Shown piece after piece: positions 1 to 5,471 of a stretch of 5,845 bases of DNA (positions are counted from its first letter, which is position 1; each line of letters opens with the position of its first letter). The DNA comes from Microcaldota archaeon (GTDB lineage: Archaea > Iainarchaeota > Iainarchaeia > JAADDC01). The notes under the pieces were generated by a model that saw nothing but the letters and a program-made list of their open reading frames with translations, was not told where the DNA came from and ran no database searches. Location: the NCBI GenBank assembly GCA_027074515.1, contig JALTCQ010000109.1, forward strand, positions 1-5,845, in the 5' to 3' direction. A program made the translations under genes and the position numbers.

Positions 1-1072
1 TTACAGGTCCAGTAGCAACACCAGGAGACGCTGCAAGGCCCTTAAGGATTGGCTCAGCATCCTCGTCAGACTGTTCCGGCGAAGAGACGTTCTGGAACTT
101 TCCAATGGTCGTAATGTTCCTTGCCTGGACAACGTATAACTTTCCTTCCTCCATGGCCCACTCTATGTCCTGCGGGTGCCCGTAGTGCTTCTCGATCTGC
201 GCGCCGATCTTTGCAAGGGCAACGATCTTGTCGTCTGGTAGTTTCTGCACCTTGCGGAGGTGGGCAGGAACAGGAACCTGTTGATCTCCTCCACCGGGCT
301 TCATGGTAATCATGATCTTCTGCTCGGAGATCTTCTTGCTAAGGATCTTGAAGGTCTTCTTGTCAACGATGTACTCGTCAGGCGTGACCATTCCAGAGAC
401 GAGGGCCTCTCCCTGACCCCACCCTGCTTCAATAATAATCTTTGGATCGCCAGTAACTGGGTGGGCCGTAAACATGATGCCAGAGACCTCTGAGTTTACC
501 ATCTTCTGGACGACGGCGGCGAGACCCACCTTCGTATGGTCATAGCCTGTCTTCTCGCGGTAATAGGTTGCCCTCGCGGTAAATAGAGACGCCCAGCACC
601 TTTTCACGTGGTCAAGAACGTCATCGTAGCCTCTGACGTAGATATACGTGTCCTGTTGGCCCGCGAAGGACGCATCGGGCATATCCTCAGCCGTCGCCGA
701 TGAACGGACAGCAACCCACGGCGGATCCTTGTTCGGATCCTTTCCCACCTTTTCAGCAAGCTTTGCATAGGCATCCTTAATGGCAACGGCGATCTCAGGA
801 AGCATGGGCGTGGAAATGATCAGATCGCGGATCTCCTTGGTCACGCGTTCCAACTCGTCGGTATCGTCCACGTTCAGGCCCTTAAGCTTTTCAAGAATCT
901 TCTCCTTTATGCCCGTCTGTTCGATGAAGTAGAAGTAGGCATCAGCGGTCACCACGAATCCGGGGGGGATGGGAAATCCTGCACGGGTCATCTCGCCCAG
1001 GTTTGCACCCTTGCCGCCGACGAGGGCGACATCGTCCTTTGTAATCTCCTCAAACCACGCTATCGTCTTCAT
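1..1072 (-). CDS. ppsA: Phosphoenolpyruvate synthase (pyruvate, water dikinase), N-terminal 357 residues; cut by left edge
   Basis: PEP synthase makes phosphoenolpyruvate, AMP and phosphate from pyruvate, ATP and water in the cytoplasm, the entry step of gluconeogenesis from pyruvate. The frame is open from an ATG at 1072 to the left edge. Residues about 15-335 form the ATP-grasp-like nucleotide-binding domain (PPDK_N). Visible landmarks are VGGKGANLGEM (18-28), IPPGFVVTA (35-43), VRSSATAEDMPDASFAGQQ (122-140), GIMFTAHPVTGDP (198-210), GQGEALVSGMVTPDEY (219-234) and HPQDIEWA (299-306) followed by VQARNIT. ASPGVATGPV at the edge begins the swivelling phosphohistidine domain, so the catalytic His (His421 in the E. 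coli enzyme) and the PEP/pyruvate-binding barrel lie outside the window. The family is usually about 750-800 residues, so roughly the first 45% is present. The start matches the usual family N terminus (MKTIAWFEEI). No Shine-Dalgarno sequence precedes it, which suggests leaderless translation. Pyruvate phosphate dikinase shares this domain, but the N-terminal and motif spacing fit PEP synthase better. Confidence 0.95.
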   Translation of the reverse strand, partial: MKTIAWFEEITKDDVALVGGKGANLGEMTRAGFPIPPGFVVTADAYFYFIEQTGIKEKILEKLKGLNVDDTDELERVTKEIRDLIISTPMLPEIAVAIKDAYAKLAEKVGKDPNKDPPWVAVRSSATAEDMPDASFAGQQDTYIYVRGYDDVLDHVKRCWASLFTARATYYREKTGYDHTKVGLAAVVQKMVNSEVSGIMFTAHPVTGDPKIIIEAGWGQGEALVSGMVTPDEYIVDKKTFKILSKKISEQKIMITMKPGGGDQQVPVPAHLRKVQKLPDDKIVALAKIGAQIEKHYGHPQDIEWAMEEGKLYVVQARNITTIGKFQNVSSPEQSDEDAEPILKGLAASPGVATGPV

Positions 1073-1090
1073 GCAGTAAGATGACATTTG

Positions 1091-1100
1091 GCTTTTTTAC
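1091..1100 (-). promoter_or_regulatory. Weak candidate TATA element for ppsA
   Basis: On the minus strand GTAAAAAAGC is centred about 24 bases before the ppsA ATG. That is where a TATA box would sit for a leaderless transcript, and no Shine-Dalgarno sequence is present. The match to the archaeal TTTAWATA consensus is poor. A second AT-rich stretch (TTATTTTG) lies about 50 bases before the start. ppsA might instead be read through from the upstream bofA-like gene. Confidence 0.3.
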
Positions 1101-1115
1101 GTCTTATGGTGGGAG

Positions 1116-1130
1116 AATGAAACAAAATAA
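1116..1130 (-). terminator. Possible T-rich terminator after the bofA-like gene
   Basis: The minus strand reads TTATTTTGTTTCATT about 25 bases after the TAG stop of the bofA-like gene. Archaeal RNA polymerase can terminate at T-rich runs without a hairpin, and I see no convincing stem here. The run is interrupted, so partial readthrough into ppsA is plausible. Confidence 0.25.
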
Positions 1131-1154
1131 GATAGGAGCGACGAGTAGTAACAA

Positions 1155-1451
1155 CTACGGAACCAGCCCGAAGAAATAGAGGATGAGCATGGTGCCGATG
1201 CCAGCCATTCCAAAGAGCAGAGTGACCACAAAGGTAGCGAGAAACGGCAGCTTGATCCCAAAGAAGTAGAGTATGAGGAACGTGACGAGACCGAGGATGG
1301 AGTTCACGATTACGCGCTTCAGGAAGAATATGAGAAAGATTGCAAGCGCCACGAGCCCGATGCCTGCGAAGAGGATGATGGGATCCACGTGAACGAGGGA
1401 CGAGGCACCCTTTGCGACCTCCGTTGCAGCCACGTTCAGATCGACGGCCAT
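1155..1451 (-). CDS. BofA-family small integral membrane protein (98 residues)
   Basis: The predicted protein is almost entirely hydrophobic, with three membrane segments at about residues 24-44, 47-64 and 68-95. The middle carries the signature of the pro-sigma-K processing inhibitor BofA family (PF07441): KRVIVNSILGL (45-55), then IKLPF (66-70), then a glycine-rich FGMAGIGTMLIL (80-91). Bacillus BofA (87 residues) inhibits the membrane protease SpoIVFB during sporulation. Archaeal members exist but, as far as I know, have no assigned role, and sigma-K does not exist in archaea, so a sporulation function should not be transferred. The size and helix layout fit the family. The ATG at 1451 is the natural start and has no Shine-Dalgarno sequence. 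It lies 82 bases upstream of ppsA on the same strand, so it may be co-transcribed with it, and it is divergent from the winged-helix gene. Family assignment comes from pattern recognition and is likely but unproven. Confidence 0.75.
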   Translation of the reverse strand: MAVDLNVAATEVAKGASSLVHVDPIILFAGIGLVALAIFLIFFLKRVIVNSILGLVTFLILYFFGIKLPFLATFVVTLLFGMAGIGTMLILYFFGLVP

Positions 1452-1470
1452 GTAGTAAAATGATGCACTC

Positions 1471-1479
1471 CTTTTTCAA
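1471..1479 (-). promoter_or_regulatory. Candidate TATA element for the bofA-like gene, in a 41-base divergent promoter region
   Basis: The minus strand reads TTGAAAAAG centred about 24 bases before the ATG at 1451, the expected position for a leaderless transcript. The gap to the divergent winged-helix gene is only 41 bases, so the same A/T tract lies 14-22 bases before that gene's chosen ATG, too close for a standard TATA box there. Consensus match is modest. Confidence 0.35.
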
Positions 1480-1492
1480 GACTACACTGCCA

Positions 1493-2137
1493 ATGAGTTA
1501 CATGTTCTCAGACATGGACCGAAAGGTGGGCCTCGCGCTCTACAAAGGCCCGAAGACGCCCGAAGAAATAGCCGAAGAGATCCACGAGGACGTCCGCGAC
1601 GTTATGGACACGCTTAAAAAGCTCATAAAGCTCAAGATCGTCGTAAAGGAAGGCTACCCTCCGAAGTACCGGCTTGCAGACAACATACAGGAGGCGCTGA
1701 AGCCGGAGGATTGGGAATCCGTGGAGGGCATACGCATCCACGCCGTAATCGAGGCGCAGAGCATAGACGAGAACGCTCTGAAGAAGGCCTTGGAGCAGAT
1801 CCTCAAGAAGCTCAAGAAGGAACCAGGGCTACACGTGGTGCACCACGCGATACCAGAACTGGAAAGATTGGACACAGGAGCGTACTCGGGCTACGTTGAA
1901 GTGAAGCTGGCGGCTGAGGGATTTGAACCACTCATGCGCTTCCTCTTCAACTACGGCCCGTCCGTCATAGAGGTCCTGGGGCCTGAAAAGATCATGATAG
2001 ATGCTGCAGACTTGCAGAGGGGCCTTTTGGACGCCGCAGGGATGATACAGGGCTACGTGGACTACATCAGCCAGCTAATGACAAAAAAGGAGCTGGAAGA
2101 GTTCAACAAAACCCTATGGAAATCCCTCTACAAGTGA
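1493..2137 (+). CDS. Winged-helix protein with C-terminal alpha/beta domain, putative transcriptional regulator (214 residues)
   Basis: Residues about 9-64 read as a winged helix-turn-helix: a first helix (KVGLALYKG), then TPEEIAEEIHEDVRDVMDTL with the recognition helix around 32-45, and a wing at KIVVKEGYPPKYRLA (48-62). Residues about 79-170 alternate strand and helix (RIHAVIEAQ, a Lys/Leu-rich helix 93-110, LHVVHHAIPEL, GYVEVKLAAE, FEPLMRFLFNYG, SVIEVLGPEKIMI). This resembles a beta-alpha-beta-beta-alpha-beta ligand or dimer domain, followed by a helical tail (171-214). I do not recognise the second domain by name. A DNA-binding regulator is the simplest reading. There is no signal peptide or membrane segment, so it should be cytoplasmic. 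The start is uncertain: the frame is open upstream with ATGs at 1460 and 1463, and there are later ATGs at 1502 and 1514, none with a Shine-Dalgarno sequence. I chose 1493 because it keeps the whole winged helix and does not overlap the divergent gene. The short promoter gap makes control of itself and the bofA-like gene plausible. Confidence 0.8.
   Translation: MSYMFSDMDRKVGLALYKGPKTPEEIAEEIHEDVRDVMDTLKKLIKLKIVVKEGYPPKYRLADNIQEALKPEDWESVEGIRIHAVIEAQSIDENALKKALEQILKKLKKEPGLHVVHHAIPELERLDTGAYSGYVEVKLAAEGFEPLMRFLFNYGPSVIEVLGPEKIMIDAADLQRGLLDAAGMIQGYVDYISQLMTKKELEEFNKTLWKSLYK
2083..2088 (-). terminator. Possible T-tract terminator for the LEA14-repeat gene, inside the convergent gene
   Basis: The minus strand has a T6 run (CCTTTTTTGTC) about 50 bases past the stop of the 461-residue gene. 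There is no intergenic space, so its transcript must end inside the winged-helix coding region. This run and a shorter TTTTG tract about 20 bases closer to the stop are the only T-rich candidates nearby. Confidence 0.25.
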
Positions 2138-3523
2138 TCAGGGACAGTTCAGCTCCGTGCTGTACGTGAAAGGAACCCAGACGCCCATTGCCTTTATCCC
2201 GTACTCTCCGGAGATCGTAGCAACCACCGCGCCCGAGGCGTTCACGTCCACGGTCTCCAAGGACTGCGTGGCACTTTTACCCACAGAGGAAACGTCGTAG
2301 TGCTTGGTAACGCTGCCTGCGGAGAGAACCACGCCGTTTAAGTCGAGGGCAAAGGAGTTGTTGTTGGTGATTTTTGGCGTGAATGCACACACGCCCGTGT
2401 TGGAATCGTAGGTAACGTTGATGGAGACAGAAGGTGCAGAAAGGAAGTCGCTAGGATCCTCAACGCCAACGGGGAACGTGGCAAGCACGTGATCTGCGCC
2501 ATTGTAGTGCGCCAGGAGTTTAGCGGTGGCCCTGGGGAACACGAAAAGAAGCTTCACCGTCTTTGAAAAAGTAGCGTTGGACTCCGGCAAAATTGTAACG
2601 TTTGAGAGTAGATTCACGTCCTGGGAAACGTCTCCGCTGCTCACCACCGCGTGCAGGGAGTCGAGAACGAGGGGAAAGTCATTAGGGTTCTTCACGCTGC
2701 CAGAAAGCTTGACGGAGTAACCATCAGGGGCGAGACCCACATACTCTGCGGATACGCGAGCCACAGGGGGCGCAGGGAAAAGTTTCGGGACGTTCAAATC
2801 AAAGCTCTGGGAAACGGAATACTTCTGGCCAGATGCAGAATACGTGCCCGTTAGCGTTGCTACCACGTTCGTGACGTCTGCGGGAACCGTGTACTCGAGT
2901 GACGCGCTGGCATCAGAAGATTTGGACACGGAAGAGATGGGAACATCCTGTGTAGCGTCGCCAATGGTGAGCTTGAGAGACGAGAAGCTTAGGGGCACGT
3001 TATTGGGGTTGTGAACACGCAACACCACGCCAACAGACTTGGAACTGCCGGTCAGGCGGACATCTGAAACGGAGAGGGCAAAGGAAGGATCCTTCACCAG
3101 CAAGCTCTTGTCAGGAAGGGCAACAGGGAATTCCACAGAGATCCCATAGTTCTTACCGTCTGAAACGATATTTCCGTCGATCTTCACGCCAACGGACTGC
3201 GCACTCAGGGGAACGTTTGGCGAGAAGGAAATGGGATAGTCTGAAGGGCCCTTTACAACGGACGTTGGGAGCGGCTGTGTCTTCAGGGGCACACCGTCCA
3301 CGACAAGGCTGGCAGTAAGTCTGGATATGTTATATTCCGTGGATTGGGGGAGATGTAGCTTGCCATTAAAGACAACTGTATACCCAGAAGTTCCTCTAAC
3401 TATTTTCGCACTGCCAGAGATAGATGGAAGAGCGTAAGGAGAAGAACCACCGCCACCGTGGGCGAAAAAATAGTATCCACCAATTAGTAGCAACAAAATG
3501 AGCAGGAGCAGGCCCTTTGGCAT
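2138..3523 (-). CDS. Membrane-anchored protein with four tandem LEA14/WHy-like beta-sandwich repeats (461 residues)
   Basis: The start MPKG is followed by a Leu-rich membrane segment (about 5-20) and a Gly/Ser linker, so this is an N-terminal signal anchor with the rest outside the cell. The remainder reads as four repeats of about 100-110 residues: about 35-135, 145-247, 255-355 and 364-461. Each has the LEA14/WHy pattern of a strand, then an N-P-N or N-N-N turn with a hydrophobic strand after it, and near the end a T/S-G-x-Y/I strand. Examples are VHNPNNVPLSFSSLKLTI (170-187), VKNPNDFPLVLDSL (277-290), ITNNNSFALDLNGVVL (385-400), LTGTYSASGQKYSVS (224-238) and ISGEYGIKAMGVWVPF (437-452). The only two cysteines, 379 and 460, both fall in repeat 4. 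About six N-x-S/T sequons are present (N65, N308, N316, N369, N388, N428), compatible with archaeal N-glycosylation. WHy domains occur in desiccation-related and surface proteins; the ligand is unknown. The gene has its own promoter and follows two other surface-protein genes. The family call is by pattern; a general Ig-like fold is the alternative. Confidence 0.85.
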   Translation of the reverse strand: MPKGLLLLILLLLIGGYYFFAHGGGGSSPYALPSISGSAKIVRGTSGYTVVFNGKLHLPQSTEYNISRLTASLVVDGVPLKTQPLPTSVVKGPSDYPISFSPNVPLSAQSVGVKIDGNIVSDGKNYGISVEFPVALPDKSLLVKDPSFALSVSDVRLTGSSKSVGVVLRVHNPNNVPLSFSSLKLTIGDATQDVPISSVSKSSDASASLEYTVPADVTNVVATLTGTYSASGQKYSVSQSFDLNVPKLFPAPPVARVSAEYVGLAPDGYSVKLSGSVKNPNDFPLVLDSLHAVVSSGDVSQDVNLLSNVTILPESNATFSKTVKLLFVFPRATAKLLAHYNGADHVLATFPVGVEDPSDFLSAPSVSINVTYDSNTGVCAFTPKITNNNSFALDLNGVVLSAGSVTKHYDVSSVGKSATQSLETVDVNASGAVVATISGEYGIKAMGVWVPFTYSTELNCP

Positions 3524-3544
3524 GTATGGATTAATGGGAGAGGG

Positions 3545-3553
3545 TATTTAAAT
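3545..3553 (-). promoter_or_regulatory. Archaeal TATA box for the LEA14-repeat gene (leaderless)
   Basis: The minus strand reads ATTTAAATA, a near-perfect archaeal TATA box. Its centre is about 25 bases before the ATG at 3523, so transcription should start at or next to the start codon, giving a leaderless message. No Shine-Dalgarno sequence is present, in agreement. The box touches the TGA stop (3553-3555) of the preceding gene, and any BRE element falls inside that gene's last codons (CAGTTG, a weak match). Confidence 0.75.
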
Positions 3554-5460
3554 CAACTGAGGTAGCGATAGCGCACGTAACCTGCCGCAAAGATCAGAAC
3601 GAGCAGCAGGATCGCGAACACGGCAACTCCAGCACGGGACATGAGCCCAGATACTCCACCGACAAGGGGCTTGGGGGTAACTGTAATCTCCGAAACGTGA
3701 GTATTCTCGCCTGCAGAGACTGTGATCTTGTACTTTCCAGCCGCGAGCGTCGGAATGTTGTACGTGTAGCTCTCACCGCCAGAAAGCTTGAATTTCTTCT
3801 GATCTATGGGCACCTCCGAGCCGTTGATGAGCTTTTGAACGAAGATGCGAACGTCGTCCCTGCACGTACCCATATTTCTCACGATGATGCTCCCTATGCT
3901 CTCACCCTCCTGCACGACTAGCTTGTCCGGCGCGAGAATGGCTATATCATCCTTACAGTTCCAGTGTTCAGCCTCCGATGCCAGTTCATTGGAAACAAAG
4001 AGCTGCATCTTGTGATCCACGCTAACGAGACCCTTGGCAGATACTGTGACAAGGTGAAGGCCAGGACGCTTGGGAACAACATTGAGAACAATTGTTTTCC
4101 CCATACCTTTCTTCAGTTCGAAGGTGCGCGGAATAACAACGAAGTTCTCCTCTGGAGAGGAGGCCACGTCAATATCAATGTTCTCGTCACAGGTCCCACC
4201 GTTCTGCACGTAAAGATCCACAACGACGTTCTCCTCCAGCTTCGAGTTCACACGGTCCGGACCGGTAATCTTGACGTAGGAGATGCAGTGAGCCCATGGC
4301 ACGTAATATCCCCCGGTCTTCAACTTAACGACCTGATTCGTCTCGGGGGTAGGAGCGTTGGCCTCTCCAGCACCACCAGCAGGAGGAGTCGGTACGTTCT
4401 GCTCAGGAGGTGGTGCGGGGGTGGCAACGTGAAGCGTGACGGGATTAGACACATACTTTGAACCAAACACGTCCGTCACAACGACCTGCAGAGTGTAATC
4501 ACCGGCAGAAGATGCGGAAACAGACACGCCAAAGTTCCAGTCAGCTCCTGTGGGCACGAGATGTGGCGGGGCGCCAGATGGATACGAGAAACTGTATGAA
4601 ATCGCGTTAGCGTCACCGGAAAGCACGTTAACAGAAAGAGACTGGACAGTGACCCCGTAAAAACCATTGTTGAACACGCGACCGGAGAAAGAAATGCGCT
4701 GACCCACGTTCGCATCTGAAGAGGTTGGAGAAACAGTCACGACGAGGTTCTTACAGTCTGAACAAGACATTTCGCCGGAATCACAAACCCCGTCGCCGCA
4801 ATAAATGTTCGCACGCACCAAATAAACGTACTCTGTCAAATTGGATGGCACGTTCAGAAGAACGCCAAAATCGTGGGTAGCTGCCATAATACTGTAGGAT
4901 CCGATTTTTCCAAGGAAGACAGGATCGTTATTAGCATCAAGGAGCAAGTACGCGGGCACATTGCCGTAAAGAATCGCTTCCCTCGCACAGTATTCCCTGC
5001 CGCGCACGTATATGTTCACATCTCGCGAGAACGTTCTGGAGGGCAAGCAAGCACCACAGAAGTTGCCGTCCAAAACAGAATCCACGTTAACATCACAGCT
5101 GCTGCGGAGATCGTCAAAGTTCACGTCAGAATTGGTCGAAAGCGCAATGTACCAGTTGTTTTTATCAGAAACTTCGAGCTTATTTCCAGAGACGAGCTGA
5201 ACAGAAGCCGAATTTGCCTCCTTCACCAGAGCCGGCGATATGGAAAAATATCCAAAGGGCCCTGGGTACGAAGCACCACTAAGGGGCGAGTGAACACTCA
5301 CGTCACCATAAACCCCCGCCCATGCAGTATTCGACGGGAGGGGATACTGAACGAGAAGGTTCACCTCATACACGTGGCCGGGAAGAACGTTTATATCGCC
5401 AGCTGCGGCTGCAGTGAAAAGAAAAGTAACCACTGCAAGGTAGATAAGGAAATGCCGCAC
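3553..5460 (-). CDS. Secreted, C-terminally anchored cell-surface protein with CGDGxC motif, Ig-like domain and two Cys-paired repeats (635 residues)
   Basis: A signal peptide (residues 1-20, cut probably near AAAA-GD) leads to an extracellular region of about 200 residues that I do not recognise. It contains four cysteines (122, 135, 138, 158) and a WAGVYGDVSV stretch (47-56). Next is CGDGVCDSGEMSCSDC (221-236), a cysteine motif found in many secreted archaeal and bacterial proteins. Residues about 238-346 look like a CARDB-type Ig-like domain, followed by a Pro/Ala/Gly linker (347-374). Two related domains follow (about 388-476 and 498-584), each with a Cys pair (392/424 and 502/533), N-x-GTC, and G-x-[HY]-x-[VI]-TVSA at the end. 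A membrane segment (about 610-627) and basic tail YRYLS finish the protein, so it is anchored at the C terminus with the bulk outside. The start is GTG at 5460, chosen because the signal peptide begins there, a GGTGA ribosome site precedes it, and the next Met is residue 191. It lies 6 bases after another surface-protein gene. An adhesin or envelope role is inferred from architecture only. Confidence 0.88.
   Translation of the reverse strand: MRHFLIYLAVVTFLFTAAAAGDINVLPGHVYEVNLLVQYPLPSNTAWAGVYGDVSVHSPLSGASYPGPFGYFSISPALVKEANSASVQLVSGNKLEVSDKNNWYIALSTNSDVNFDDLRSSCDVNVDSVLDGNFCGACLPSRTFSRDVNIYVRGREYCAREAILYGNVPAYLLLDANNDPVFLGKIGSYSIMAATHDFGVLLNVPSNLTEYVYLVRANIYCGDGVCDSGEMSCSDCKNLVVTVSPTSSDANVGQRISFSGRVFNNGFYGVTVQSLSVNVLSGDANAISYSFSYPSGAPPHLVPTGADWNFGVSVSASSAGDYTLQVVVTDVFGSKYVSNPVTLHVATPAPPPEQNVPTPPAGGAGEANAPTPETNQVVKLKTGGYYVPWAHCISYVKITGPDRVNSKLEENVVVDLYVQNGGTCDENIDIDVASSPEENFVVIPRTFELKKGMGKTIVLNVVPKRPGLHLVTVSAKGLVSVDHKMQLFVSNELASEAEHWNCKDDIAILAPDKLVVQEGESIGSIIVRNMGTCRDDVRIFVQKLINGSEVPIDQKKFKLSGGESYTYNIPTLAAGKYKITVSAGENTHVSEITVTPKPLVGGVSGLMSRAGVAVFAILLLVLIFAAGYVRYRYLS
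3709..3969 (-). repeat. Cys-paired Ig-like repeat, second copy
   Basis: This encodes residues 498-584 of the 635-residue protein. Aligned with the first copy, the shared landmarks are an early Cys (502), PD-x-V (511-515), N-x-GTC (529-533), a D-x-x-I pattern after it, a Gly near the middle (GGES, 561) and GKYKITVSA at the end. The copies are clearly diverged, so this is protein-level repetition and not a recent DNA duplication. Confidence 0.65.
4033..4299 (-). repeat. Cys-paired Ig-like repeat, first copy
   Basis: This encodes residues 388-476. Matching landmarks are Cys 392, PDRV (401-404), QNGGTC (419-424), a run ending FELKKGMGK (447-455) and GLHLVTVSA (467-475). Cys-to-Cys spacing is 32 residues here and 31 in the second copy, which supports one conserved disulfide per repeat, linking adjacent beta-strands. 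Confidence 0.65.
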
Positions 5461-5466
5461 TGGCGC

Positions 5467-5471
5467 TCACC
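5467..5471 (-). promoter_or_regulatory. Ribosome binding site GGTGA overlapping the upstream stop codon
   Basis: The minus strand reads GGTGAGCGCCAGTG. GGTGA can pair with the 3' end of archaeal 16S rRNA (which contains UCACC) and ends 6 bases before the GTG start at 5460. Its TGA is also the stop codon of the upstream gene, so termination and re-initiation happen in the same place. It supports GTG as the true start. Confidence 0.65.

Noticed and set aside
723..740. Two GGATCC copies six bases apart
   Set aside because: They arise from the repeated amino acids KDPNKDP in a variable ppsA loop; too short for a regulatory or recombination site.
962..968. Run of seven G as a possible frameshift site in ppsA
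   Set aside because: The frame is intact through it and encodes the conserved IPPGF segment, so there is no sign of a break.
1069..1479. Minus-strand frame of 136 codons over the bofA-like gene
   Set aside because: It starts at TTG, is rich in Arg and His, and reads a different frame from the strongly hydrophobic BofA-like protein. It also overlaps the ppsA start.
1412..1492. Upstream extension of the winged-helix gene
   Set aside because: The extra 27 residues (Arg/Pro-rich at first) would overlap the divergent bofA-like coding region and add nothing to the winged helix, so the ATG at 1493 is preferred, though not proven.
3964..4461. Plus-strand open frame of 165 codons
   Set aside because: It is antisense to the Cys-paired repeat and Pro-rich linker region of the surface protein; no recognisable motif and no promoter or ribosome site.
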